Shown here one piece after another: positions 1 through 10,900 of a DNA stretch of 64,000 bases. The position numbers and the translations under genes were made by a program. This DNA is from Eucommia ulmoides (taxonomy: Eukaryota > Streptophyta > Magnoliopsida > Garryales > Eucommiaceae), in NCBI GenBank assembly GCA_016647705.1, contig CM028328.1, positions 43,407,429-43,471,428 of the forward strand, read 5' to 3'. The notes below the pieces were generated by a model, which was given only the letters and a program-made list of their open reading frames with translations, was not told where the DNA came from and ran no database searches. Positions within the stretch are counted from its first letter, which is position 1; the number at the start of each line of letters is the position of its first letter.

Positions 1-1073
1 TTTCTAAGAGTGATAATCATTCTAGGAGAAAAAAATAGTTTATATCTTTTTGAGAGAGCGTTTATAAGAGTTATCATTCAACGATACTGTGAGTTGTTCT
101 AAGAGTGATTCTGATAATTAACTGCGATCAATTTGTGCTGATACTGGAATTGAAGTAACATTGTTTTCATCATTAATTCTGTGGATTTTGGGTGAGATCT
201 TTCGATATTGATTATTATTTATTTATTATTGTATTTTGGAAATTGATATTAGAAATTATTTTTGATTTTTAAAAAAAATATTTTTTCAAACAATTTCTTA
301 AATCTGATTACGTGCTCCAATTTGCTACCCATATATTGTTAAAATCAGATTTCTGCATCTCACATAATTCTATCACTTGTTGGGATATTAATTGAGTTTA
401 TATATATCTGGGGTGATAGAAGCTCCGAGTGAGATTTATTTATCAATTTTTGTATTGGTGAGTTGTGACGGGTTAAATATCATTGGGGATATTTAATTAA
501 TAGTAGTTGGGTTTCAGTCTCTTCCTGTAAAGAGATTGAGGTAGTGATTCTTTCTAGATAAGAATTGTGTGTTTGTGAGTGATTTTGTAACGGTTCAATC
601 CTTAACGAGTAAAATGATATTTGAAGTGTTTTGGTAAGGTTTTGATTCTTGAGCCTAAGTGTTAAAAAGAATTAGGTTATTCTTTAGCCTGTAAGAAGTA
701 GATGTTATTCCTTAGCCTTTGAAAAGGAAATTGTAAAGGTTGATTCTGAGCCTGTAAAAGAATCGGTGTGCGAGTATGGTTTCTACCTTTAAAGGAATCT
801 TGGTTTTAGTGGGTGCGACCTCCATGGAGCTCGGGGAACTGGATTAACCAAGAGTAGCTTGGTGAACCAGTATAAATCTCTGGTATGCTGCTTTCTTAAT
901 TTGTCTATTTTTGTTGTTTGTGTGTGCACCTGGTTGATAGATTAATTCTGATGTGTTATAAAGATAATAATTAATTTAGACATAAATTAATTATTTGATT
1001 TATTAATTTTTATTTTGATTATTTTTTAATTACCCAATTCACCCTCCCTCTTGGGTATTCTACTAGGCCAACA
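1..1073 (+). mobile_element. 3' part of a long Copia (SIRE-like) LTR
   Basis: This sequence aligns by eye with the downstream half of the LTRs at 28067-30583 and 32888-35409, and in reverse with 24868-27159, 44565-46873 and 51846-54214. Shared marks are the block ending in TTTCTAAGAGT at the left edge, the run of 'AGCCTGTAAA' segments at 690-760, and the end CTAGGCCAACA at 1073. The left part lies outside the window. The DNA that follows is Gypsy gag rather than a primer-binding site, so this is a solo LTR or the right LTR of an element inserted into that gag. Confidence 0.85.
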
Positions 1074-1077
1074 CAGA

Positions 1078-1710
1078 AGTTACAAAGTCTTACTCAAGGC
1101 AATCAAAGCACGGATGATTACTACAAGAAGATGGAGATCTCCATGATCCGGGCAAATGTCGAGGAGGATAGAGAAGCTACAAGTGCAAGGTTCTTTAATG
1201 GGCTGAGTCGGGAGATTGCCAACTTGGTGGAGTTGCAACATTATGCGAAGTGTGAAGTTGGAGGACATAGTGCACATGGAAATAAAGGTGGAATGGCAAA
1301 TTAGAAGGATCGAAACTCGATTATTTCCAAATCTGGGCTCCTTTACGTCATGGAGGCCTAATGGGAGGAGAAACGAATGGGCTATTTCTTTGTCCAAAAC
1401 CGAACCACCGAACATGAGAGATAACGTGCCCAATGCCAACAAAGGTAAAACCAAAACCCAAACTAGTAATCATGATATTAAATGTTTTCGTTATTTGGGA
1501 GTAGGTTACATAGGTTCACAATGCCCAAATAAAAGGGTTATGATAGCACATGTTTATGGAGAGATGGAAATCGAAAGCAAGAGTGATGATGACCAAATGA
1601 TACCACATGATGCTTGTGACGGTGGTATAGAGTACCCTGTGGAAGGTAAGTTACTTGTGGCTTGGCGTGCTCCAAGTGCTCAAGTCGCGGAAGATGAAAT
1701 GGAACAACAA
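1078..1710 (+). pseudogene. Gypsy retrotransposon gag remnant
   Basis: This is a decayed gag, the nucleocapsid protein that packages element RNA. It can be read in two overlapping frames, so at least one frameshift is present near 1215-1260. The first frame contains the DDYYKKMEISMIRANVEED-like segment typical of Ty3/Gypsy gag. The second contains the following linker and a zinc knuckle at about 1480-1540. The knuckle should read C-x2-C-x4-H-x4-C, but here it reads CFRYLGVGYIGSQC: the second Cys and the His are both Tyr, so zinc binding is lost. The N-terminal part is cut off by the LTR ending at 1073. Not functional. Confidence 0.8.
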
Positions 1711-2330
1711 ATGGAGAACATTTTTCATACTAGATGCCACGTTAACAAAAAGATATATAGTATGATCATTGATGGGGGAAGTTACACTAATGTGGCTAAC
1801 ACTAGTTTAGTATAAAAGTTGAGTTTACCTACCTTGAAACACCCTAGACCATACAAATTGCAGTGGTTGAATTATTATGGGGACGTTTAGGTAAATAAGT
1901 AAGTGTTAGTTTCCTTTTCAATTGGGAAGTACAAGGATGAAGTACTTTGTGATGTTGTTCCAATGCATGCGGGTCATATATTGTTGGGTAGGCCGTGGCA
2001 ATTTGACAGAAAAGTTTCTCATGATGGGTTCAAGAATAGGCATTCTTTTGTTAAGGATAATAAAACAATTACTCTTTTGTCGTTGACTCCAAGACAAATG
2101 TATGAGGATCAAATGAAATTGAAAAGAAAGAATGAGTTGAACAAAACTTGTGAGACTAATAGTTCAAACAAATATGAGAAAAAAAAGAGTGAAAAGATAA
2201 AAGAAAGTGAAAAAGAGAGGGAAAGTAGAAAAAATGAGAGAAAAATAGAAAAACGAGTGAGTTTTTATACTAATGTGGGTGATGTCAAGAGTGTTTTTTT
2301 ATAAAAATCAACCAGTATTTGTACTCTTGT
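1711..2330 (+). pseudogene. Gypsy retropepsin (protease) remnant
   Basis: The aspartic protease region of the same Gypsy element cleaves the polyprotein when active. The catalytic segment reads IIDGGSYTNVA at about 1767-1800, with DGGS, the form common in this Gypsy group. A stop codon follows at 1813. The next frame (from 1903) resumes with the conserved VPMHAGHILLGRPWQFDR region, then a Lys/Glu-rich linker at 2110-2260. Two stops between 1813 and 1900 mean the polyprotein cannot be made. It lies directly downstream of gag and upstream of an RT stub. Confidence 0.75.
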
Positions 2331-2339
2331 ACAAAGAGG

Positions 2340-2894
2340 CCTACTTAAAGACTAACGAAATTGGCAAATCTTTGCCTAGTGTTGTTGTTTATTTGTTGTA
2401 AGAATATAAGGACATGTTTTCTAATGATATGCGTAGCAGATTTCTACCAAATAGAGGGATTGGGAATCAAATCAATTTTTGTGTTTGGCGCAACGATTCT
2501 TAATGAACCATCCTATAGGAATACATCGGAGGACACAAAGGAACTTCAAAGGCATGTTGTGGAGTTGATGGCTAAAGTACACGTAAGAGAAAGCATGAGT
2601 TGGAGCACGGTACCAGTGCTACTTGTGCCTAAGAAGGATGAAACTTGGCTAATGTGTGTTGATTTCCATGGTATTAACAACATTATGGTGAAGATTCAAG
2701 GACGAATCTTTTTGAAGAGAGGGGAATGATGAGAATCAACGAGTATCATTAAAGGATCCGCTATAAGTTCCACTTGGGCCTATTATTAGGACAAGATCTA
2801 AAAAGATCAAAGTAGCACTTAATGGGATAATTCAGGAGACTTGGCCCATGTCTACAATAGTTAAACCCAAATTAGGCCCATCGAACAATTAAGG
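2340..2894 (+). pseudogene. Gypsy RT stub joined to the pol C-terminal tail by an internal deletion
   Basis: The reading frame from 2361 enters the start of a Gypsy reverse transcriptase (ELQRHVVELMAKVHVRES, then VPVLLVPKKDETW and MCVDF). It keeps this up to INNIMVK at about 2690. The next bases, in another frame, encode the extreme C-terminus typical of such polyproteins (SRTNLFEEGE-like), followed at 2740-2890 by the tail GPIIRTRSKKIK. The RT palm with its YxDD motif, RNase H and integrase are therefore missing. The element is dead. It is cut at 2894 by the insertion of 2895-9217 and resumes at 9218. Confidence 0.75.
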
Positions 2895-4630
2895 TGGTAG
2901 CAATTTTATTTCGTCACTATGATACCACAAGTGTACGAGTCAAGTTTTAATAGTATAGGAAGTAAGTAGAGTTGTCGTATTCACAAGGATTGATTTAGAT
3001 AGTAGCCAAGTACCATGATTATCATAACCTAACTTTATTTAGGCGTCCAAATTTTGGATTTTTAGATTAATAAATCTAAAACGACTAAAATAAATATAAA
3101 TACAAAAACAAAACGAAATATGGATTTTCTATGCACAAATATTCTAGGGGCTTGATTTTTTTTTGTTATTCCTACGTTTTCCATTTAAGTAAATTATTAG
3201 TCAATTCCATTTATTCAATAATCAAGGTCCCCGTGCTATGGCTCTCTTACTACCTTTCCCAAGTGCCAAATGAGAGGATATGTAAAAAACTTCAATACTG
3301 ATATCCCTATCTAGTATTTAGGTAAAAACATTCATTAAACCCGGCCTTATAGATTACACAAACTCTAAATATCTCTCGATCTATTAAAACTTACGTTGTG
3401 TTTAACCTAAGTTCGAACCTGAGATTATCTCTCTCGAGTGTCAAATCCCAAGTTCTCAATTCAACCAAAATACCGTATATGAGCATAAATTAGAAGCATT
3501 AAGAAGGAAAACACAATAGAATAGAAAACCTAGTTGGTAAATCTAGAACTTGATCACCTCCCGATTTCACAAAATCCTAAATTCTCGATTAGATTACTTA
3601 GGTGTTGAGTTCTTCCCGGACTCACAATAACCTAAAGTATGCACTCCCCATTCTGGTTATGAATTCAACTTCTCTCTATTTTAAAATTCACAAGCTAAAA
3701 TCATCTAACTCATTGGCCCCATGAATCAAACACATTAGGCCTAAGATATGCATAAAATAGAATTAAATTTAATAATTCACAAAATAATATAACATGATTC
3801 GAACGAGACTACATCAAGCCCTAGATCTTGATTATGAATACAACATAGAACAGTCCAAAACTAATATTTTCAATAAATTTGTAAATTTAAACATGTTCAA
3901 CACAATATTACAAATACAAATCAAATCAAGATCAGGGAGAAGAAAAATGAAGATAAAATCTTATAGTGGGTTTGAGCTTCAAATCTTCAACTTCAAGCTT
4001 GGATTTGTGCCTTCAATGGTGTTTTTCTCTCTAATTCCGCCTCAAATTTCCACACCATGGCATGTTTTCCTCCTAAATCTAGCCCAAAAATCCCTCACCT
4101 ATGTTTTCTCTTCCTAAAAATCACCTCCCATGTGTACGAAAGCATAAAGGGGTATTTATAGGGGTCCAAAATTAGTGTTTTCGGGCTTCTTTCCAATATA
4201 AGCTGAAGGGAGTGCACTGCAGCATAGTATGGGCAGTGCCCACTGTCGAAAATACACTGCAATGCGGTTTGGGTAAATCTGACGTCGATTCGTATTTTAG
4301 CTGTAACTTTCTCTTCTGAACTTCGATTGAGATGATTAAAAAAATATATAGAAATCTAATATGTATATCTACAAGTTTCATGTTTTGCATTGTTTCAAAA
4401 TTGGATTGTATCATAGTCAAAATTTTCCTTAAAGTTACAACACTTGCACGCATGACGAACCGTAGTAACCCAAATCATCTCCTTTTATCACATTTTCGCC
4501 TTTTCTCCCAATTATTTGTAATTTCTACAAAACAACACCAAAAACATATTAAACTAACAAAAATGTTTGAAAACACACAAATATTTGAATTTAAAAGTAC
4601 TTGATTTGTTGGTAAATAAATCACTCATCA
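2895..4630 (-). repeat. 3' LTR of the 2895-9217 element
   Basis: This 1736-bp copy aligns collinearly with 7418-9217 along its whole length. Landmarks are the shared opening TGGTAGCAATTTT, the (C/T)ATGTGTACG(A/G) block near 4130 (8673 in the partner), and the shared end. In element sense it begins TGATGAGTGATTT. Many substitutions separate the two LTRs, so the insertion is old. Confidence 0.9.
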
Positions 4631-4670
4631 CATACTCCCAAACTCAAATGTTTGCTTGTCCTCAAGCAAA
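4631..4670 (-). other. Polypurine tract with upstream 8-bp hairpin
   Basis: In element sense a perfect inverted repeat TTTGCTTG-AGGA-CAAGCAAA (4651-4670) is followed by a purine-rich tract, TTTGAGTTTGGGAGTATG, that directly abuts the 3' LTR (4631-4648). The tract is the expected plus-strand primer for reverse transcription. The hairpin is not a required part of known priming and recurs at the same place in the element at 58447-63623. Confidence 0.8.
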
Positions 4671-6449
4671 AAGGAAAGAAAATAAAAGAAAACAAAACAA
4701 GTACAAAAAGGTTAACGATAAAAATGTGAGTTTCGTATTGAATGAACAACTGTGAAATAATCTCCCCAACCACACAATATTCCAAACTCAAAAGAAATGC
4801 AAACATTGAGATTATCTAGAATTTCAACTTTAAGTATCAATTTCAATCTACTCAAGACTCTAGATGTGTCAGTGTGTGCACAATCACTCTCACCCAACCA
4901 AACGAGCCTCGGATATATTTACATGCTAAGGAGACGTTGAACAATCTCCGGATAAAGAATGTAAGAACGACCATAAGCCTATTTTTCATGTCACTCTCCA
5001 CTAATTGTGTAGGTATATATGTCATTGGAGATCAAAAGGACTTTGCTGGTTGTAATATATAGCTAGGGTAAAAGGTAGATGAAAATGTCATTTTTATGCT
5101 CAAATCACCCTAGGAATGTATCATAACTCATGGATCTTGCACAATTTCCGAGAAAAAGTTTCTTCGATTCCCCATTTCATCAAATATTTTCTTTCAATCA
5201 ATCCCACAATGTATTATTTACAAAACACACCAAAACAACATTTATTTTTTTTACAAAATAGGTGAAAACAACACCCCCAAACTCAAACTCAACATAGTCC
5301 TCAATGTTGCACGAAAAATACAAGGTGGAAGGCGGGAATACTCACCACTATACTACAATTTTTTTTATTTTTTTATTTTTTATTTTTACATAGACATGTA
5401 AAAGAACAAAAAAGAAACACACAACCCAATCCACCAATGACTTTCTAAATACAACCCATGCTAGTTGTTACGCTCAATGATCCATGCAAACATGCCAATT
5501 AGTGATGAATTTAGGAAGTGGAAATACATTTAGTGGGTTGGATATACATATGTGGGTAGTGAAAGAATTGGGTAATAAGGCTCAACGAGGTTAACGAAGG
5601 ATAAACAATATTTCAGGGATAGCCTCAAAGCCCAACGATACAAAGAATGCCAAAATCATCTCTCCAATAACACATAACCTAGTATTTCTCCTCAAGTTTC
5701 ACTTAAATGGGTTCTAGTGTTCACGAGATGTTAAAGTCTACCTAAAGCACATAAGTGTTCTCCAATTATGCAAAAATCCAAGTGATCGTGATTCATGGTG
5801 TTTAAGTGTAATGAGTCAAGAGTGAATTTCAATTAACAAAAGTCAAGCACACAGAAATCTCAATACAGTACATTTCAAACGACCTAAGAGAACATCAAGT
5901 GTCTATATTTATCATCGATATCAAGCCATTTCATTACAACAAAACCCACAATTTATTCAAACAAACCAAAAAAGAAAAACAAACTCAAAATATGGCCAAA
6001 AGAACACAAAATATAGGACAAAATCACACACACAATCATTTCCTAAGCCAACATGCATACACCAACATGTGTCTCACCCCCAAACTCAAAGTCAAACATA
6101 TATTCAAATTTGGTATAAGGGAATAAGACACGTACCAGGGAGGCGAGACAATCTCGTCTCCGAGTGTGGTCGGTGGTAATGCTCCAGGCAAGGTGATTAG
6201 TATGGGGCTTTCTTCCATAGCATGCCTCCTTAGGCCCCATATTATTTGAAAACTTGGGTTGCCTCCCAAGAAGCGATTGATTTAACGTCCTCGGCTTGAC
6301 ATGGAAAAAGGCTTATCAAAGAGTGGCTTTCGCCCATAATATGTGTCATATAACACAATATATAGGTCTTGGTTTAGAACGCCCTCAAGCTTGGTAAGAT
6401 GTAGCATTGATTGGCACGTACTCTCAACTTGATTTTGTTTCGGCTCAGG
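4671..6449 (-). other. Noncoding internal region of the 2895-9217 element
   Basis: No coding homology was seen. It contains two internal polypurine-like tracts reading GAGTTTGGGGGTG in element sense (5271-5290 and 6075-6092). A hairpin at 6139-6161 has a 10-bp stem with one G-T pair, GGAGACGAGA against TCTCGCCTCC in element sense. Another hairpin, CTTGGG-6 nt-CCCAAG, lies at 6253-6270. The short open frames at 5899-6126 and 6036-6269 show no recognisable domain. Confidence 0.7.
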
Positions 6450-7285
6450 TCCTTAGTGGGCATGAAAGAACGCAGTTAAAGGTGGGAGAGGATAGGAGAG
6501 CCACATCAGATCTTTGTAGATGTAATCGTTGTTGATCGGTGGTGCCATCAAAATCTGGATCTTGAACGGTGAAGATTTACAAATGTTATCTTGTGATTCT
6601 TCATCGGCAATCCATTGTTGGGTTTCCTCCTCATTAGAATCCTCGTTATTAAACATACCCAAGTTCCTTATGGTGGCTTTAACATATGGATATGGCTAGT
6701 GCAACTCTTAGTGCCACCATTCCTGACTCGGTCTCAATGTAGCTAACTAGTTGACTGATTTTCGTCTCAATAAACTTTATGGTCGCATCGATTTCAGTTT
6801 AGGTAATCTCAATATTATCAAGACAGTCCTAATGCTTAGTAAGACGGTCATGAGTTTCCCTCTAGAAAACATGAGTTTCCCCCATGAATGTAGTGAACAT
6901 TTCTTCCAGGGTAGGGGAAGACTCCACAGGTTGGTGCAGGGTGTCGACCCATGGCATAGAAATGTTGGAACTATCCCCCAAGCTTTGGTGACCTGTTGAA
7001 TAATTCCAACTTTGATAATATAAATCGGCCATGGCTTCCAAAGATAAACAGGATTCGTCCGCGGTTAGTTCGTAGAAAGATGTGGTACCATTTTCTCCTT
7101 CCACCTACGCTCTTGTTGAGGCTTGTAACCCGTCGAGGAATTTAAGTAGTTGACACTGCTTCGGGAAACTATGATTGGGGAACCGAATGAGAAACTCCTT
7201 ATATCATTCCCAAACACAATAAAATAGCTTGGAATCTCGTTGAGAAAATTGCAAGAGAACTTGTTGATGAGACATCTTCAAGTAC
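6450..7285 (-). pseudogene. Athila/Tat-type gag remnant
   Basis: Read on the minus strand, 7285-7100 gives a broken retrotransposon gag signature: QFSQRD, then WE-stop-YKEFLIRFP and QLLKFLDGLQASTRA. It continues open from 7104 to 6862 with LTADESCLSLEAMADLYYQSW and TLEEMFTTFMGETH. The segment matches the pattern of Athila/Tat capsid proteins, in which a W-E-R-(F/Y)-K-E motif precedes a '(Y/L)-x-G-L-x-x-x-T-R' motif. Stops at WE(stop)Y and RA(stop)V, plus frameshifts further on (6453-6662 holds another open piece), make it non-functional. It directly follows the primer-binding site, the normal gag position. Confidence 0.65.
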
Positions 7286-7393
7286 CATGCAAAATAAACA
7301 TAACTCAAAAAAAAAAAAAAAAAGGAAAAAAAAGGGGCCTAAATTAAAATCAAGGTACTTATTCACAATATTAACAACAATCCAAAAAACCAA

Positions 7394-7411
7394 TCTTCGG
7401 CAACGGTGTCA
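7394..7411 (-). other. Primer-binding site, tRNA-Asp type
   Basis: In element sense the sequence TGACACCGTTGCCGAAGA lies 6 nt inside the 5' LTR. It is a mutated form of TGGCGCCGTTGCCGGGG, the tRNA-Asp-complementary site characteristic of plant Athila/Tat Gypsy elements. Confidence 0.75.
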
Positions 7412-7417
7412 AAAACT

Positions 7418-9217
7418 TGGTAGCAATTTTTTTTCGTCGCTACAATACCGCAAGTGTATGAGTCAAGTTTTAATAGTATAGGAAGTGAGTAGAGTTGTTA
7501 TATCCATAGGGATTGGTTTAGATCGTCGCTAAGTACCGCGATTATTGTAACCTAACTTTATTTAGGCATCCAATTTTTGGGTTTTTAAATTAATAAATCT
7601 AAAACAACTAAAATAAATATAAATACAAAACCAAAATGAAATATGAATTTTCTATGCACAAATGTTCTAGAGGATTGATTTCATCTCGTTATTCCTATGT
7701 CTTCCTATTAAGTAAATTATTAGTCAATTCAATTTATTAAATAATCAAGGACCCCGTGCTATTGCTCTCTTACTACCTCTTCCAAGCGTTAAGTGAGAGA
7801 ATATATAAACACTTCAATATTGATATCCCTATCTAGTATTTAGGTGAAAACATTTGTTAAAGCCGACCTTATATATTACACAAACTCTAAATATCTCTCG
7901 ATCTATTAAAGCTTACGTTGTGTTTAACCTATGTCCGAACCCGAGATTATATTTCCCGAGTGTCAAATCCCAAGTTTTTAATTCAACCAATATATTATAT
8001 GTGGGCATAAATTGGAAGTATTAAGAAGGGAAACGCAATTGAATAGAAAACCTTGTTGGTAAATCTAGAACTTGATCACCTCCCGATTTCACAAAATCCT
8101 AAATTCCCAACTAGATTATTTAGGTGTTGATTTCCTCCTGGACTCACAATAATCTAAATTATGCACTCCCCATTCCGGTTACGAATTCAACATCTCTTGA
8201 GTATAAAATTCATAACCTAAAATCGTCTAACTCATTGGTCACACGAATCAAACATATTAGGCCTAAGATGGAATTACATAAAATGGCTTAACAAATAAAA
8301 TGGAATTACATAAAATGGCCTAACAATTAACAAAATAACCTAACACAATTCAAACGAGATTACATCAAGCCCTAGATCTAGATTATGAACACAACATATA
8401 ACACTCCAAAACTAACCTTTTCAATAAATTTGTAAATGTAAACATGTTAAACACAAGATTACAAATAAAAAATCAAATCAAGATTAGGGAGAAGAAAAAG
8501 GAAGGAAAAATCTTATAGTGGGTTTAAGCTTTAAATCTTCAACTCCAAGCTTGGATTTGTGCCTCTAATGGGGTTTTCCTCTCTAATTCCACCTCAAATC
8601 GCCACACCATGGGGTGTTTTCCTCCAAAATCTAACCCAAAAATCCCTCACCTATGTTTTCTCTCTCTAAAAATCGCCTCCCATGTGTACGGAGGCTTAAA
8701 GGGGGTATTTATAGGGGTTTAAGATTAGGGTTTTCGAGCTTCTTTCCGATACAGACTGAAGGGAGTATGCTACAACTTGCATTTTTGAGTGCTGCAGCGC
8801 GTTATGGGCCATGCACACTATCAAAAATGCGCTATAGCGCATGTTTTCGCTCTGCAGTGCCGTTTTGGCAGATCCGACGTTGATTTGTATTTTGGCTGTA
8901 ACTTTCTTGTTCGAATTTTGATTGAGCTAATTCAAATATCTATGGTAATATAAGATGTAGATATACAAGTTTTAAGTTGTTTCAAAATCGGATTGAATCA
9001 TGGTCAAAACTAGTCTTGAAGTTACAACATTTGTATACATGACAAACTGTAATAACCCAAATCACCTGCTTTTACCAAATTTTTGCCTTTTTTCCCAATT
9101 ATTTGTAATTTATACAAAACAATACCAAAACCATATTAAACTAACAAAAATTCTTGAAAAGACACAAATATTTGAATCTAAAAGTACTTGATTTGTTGGT
9201 AAATAAACCACTCATCA
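7418..9217 (-). repeat. 5' LTR of the 2895-9217 element
   Basis: This 1800-bp partner of 2895-4630 is followed on the right by the target-site duplication TAAGG. It differs from its partner by many substitutions and by small indels such as the repeated AAATGGAATTACATAAAATGG stretch near 8270-8320. Confidence 0.9.
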
Positions 9218-9868
9218 TAAGGCCTAATTCATCTCATTAAGGCAAACGAATAGGCTTAGACATGAATTTAAATGGGCCAGGGCATGAGGACCACGAAATT
9301 CTCATCATATTTATTTTATATATTAGTCTTTCAATTTTAATTTAGGTTATTTATTTAATAACTTGTAAGGCATGATTGCCAATTTAGCCTTTTTCTTTTA
9401 AGATTAGGAATTAGTCATTTCCTTTTTAGATTAGAAATAGGGTTTCCTTGTTTCTCTAGGATTTCTTGTTCCTCTAGGGTTTTCTCTTATTTTTTATTGT
9501 GATCACGCACTGTTCATGAGGTACTATTTATGGCTGCACTATTCATTAGACTAGGGTTTTCTTTTATTGTTGGCCACCTATTTAAGAGATTTGTATCCCA
9601 TGGAAAAAACACATTACTTTTTGATTAATATAATTGTGAGAGTTTTCTCTTAAGTTCTTTAGAGAACTTTTCCTAAACTTATCAAGAATTTCTTGTGGCG
9701 TTCATACCCTATGTCTTCGGTTCATTATTTGTTATAATCATTGGGTAAAGATCATTATGTATACTGTTGGTTTACATTTTGTTCATAGACGTTAGGTCAA
9801 GGTAATCTATCATAAATTTCGTATTTTTGTGTTCTTATTTTTATGTTTATAAATCTAATTTAGTGTGA
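9218..9868 (+). mobile_element. 3' continuation of the 1074-2894 Gypsy element (tail and LTR-like DNA)
   Basis: After the TAAGG duplication the host Gypsy sequence resumes. It is AT-rich and noncoding, with the look of a Gypsy LTR: a TATTTAAG promoter-like box at 9590 and U5-like T-rich DNA to about 9860. No clear LTR boundary could be set. It ends where minus-strand Copia coding sequence starts. Confidence 0.5.
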
Positions 9869-10339
9869 TCATTGTGAAGAAACCCTAAGTCGGTTTCGGT
9901 TATCACTAATTCTTGGTGAGGTTCGCATCAGTTCAGCTGGTGGTTCTGGAGTAGACTCAGCATAAGGTACAAGATTGGGCATAACTGGTGGTGCTACAGT
10001 AGACTCAACGATACCTCTAACTGTATCACCATCAAGAAATAACTCAATAGATAGATCAGTAAAGAATTTAGAGTTGGTGATGGTTGACATGTCAAATGAC
10101 TGTAATGAAGAAAATATTTGTTGTTCCCCAAAAATGATATATTGAGAGATACAAAGAGTTTTAAAAATCGGATCCCAACACCGATACCCTTTATGTTCAA
10201 TGCCATATCCAAGAAAACAACACATGCGAGTCTTTGGTTCCAGTTTGTTGTGTTTATGTGGTTTGAGAAGAACGAAACAAGTGTAACAAAAGACTCTAAG
10301 TTCAGAGTAATTCGAAGGATTACACAAAAAGACGCTCAA
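9869..10339 (-). pseudogene. Copia integrase C-terminal region
   Basis: The open minus-strand frame carries the Copia signature downstream of the integrase core: ELRVFCYTCFVLLKPHKHNKLEP, then RMCCFLGYGIEHKGYRCWDP and ISQYIIFGEQQIFSS. The 'C-C-F-L-G-Y' block and 'G-Y-R-C-W-D-P' are diagnostic of plant Ty1/Copia. A Ser/Pro-rich linker follows. Reverse transcriptase should come next (left of 9869), but the sequence there is Gypsy LTR-like, so the element is truncated at this point. Confidence 0.8.
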
Positions 10340-10399
10340 ATGGAGACTGGGGCTGGATTGTAGCAGAAGTGATACAATTTATTGTGTAGACGGTTATGA

Positions 10400-10900
10400 A
10401 GGCAGCACCACCCCAAAAACGCTCAAGACAGGATAAAAAAATTAGGAGAGCATGAACTGTGTCATGAATATGTCTATGTTTGCGTTATGCTCATCCATTT
10501 TGTTGAGATGTACTAGAACACGAGTGATGGGGAAGCGGGTTATTTTTGCGAAACAAGTTAAGAAAGGCACGATCCTTGTATTCCATTGCATTATCTGAGC
10601 GAAAAAAATTGATATTTCTAGAAAATTAGGTTTGAACCATAGAGAAAAACTCAAAATATATTTGGAATAGTTCGGATCAATGTTTCCTAATAAATAACCA
10701 TGTATATCGAGAGTAGTCATCCATAAAGATAACAAAGTAATGGCAATCACCCATTGAGACATGAGGAGAAGGCCTCCAAACATCGGAATGAATTAGATCA
10801 AAGGGTGCAAGGTAAATAGACTGACTCTCTTTGAAAGGTAAGGTTGGTTTTTTTGCAAGTTGGCAATGGATACATCTTCAGGACTCATGCTAAATTGAAC
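10400..10900 (-). pseudogene. Copia integrase core remnant
   Basis: Minus-strand frames, broken by frameshifts, recall the DDE integrase core: MSQWVIAITLLSLWMTTLDIHGY corresponds to the 'D-Y-x-V-x-F-x-D-D-Y-S-R' region shifted in frame. Pieces NAMEYKD-like at about 10580 and PITRVLVHLNKMDEHNA at about 10500 follow. It connects the fragments at 9869-10339 and 10998-11603 in the expected order. Not functional. Confidence 0.65.

Larger units (their letters stand above)
2895..9217 (-). mobile_element. Non-autonomous Athila/Tat-type LTR element (gag remnant, no pol)
   Basis: Two LTRs (2895-4630 and 7418-9217) start TGGTAGCAATTTT and end ACTCATCA on the plus strand. They flank 2.8 kb of internal DNA. 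The 5-bp target-site duplication TAAGG is perfect (2890-2894 and 9218-9222). Orientation is minus: a primer-binding site of the tRNA-Asp type sits next to the right LTR, and a polypurine tract next to the left LTR. The inside holds a decayed gag and structured noncoding blocks but no protease, RT or integrase, so it must have been mobilised in trans (LARD or TR-GAG type). It sits inside an older Gypsy element. Confidence 0.9.

Noticed and set aside
1918..2112. Minus-strand ORF opposite the Gypsy protease
   Set aside because: Antisense shadow of the protease remnant.
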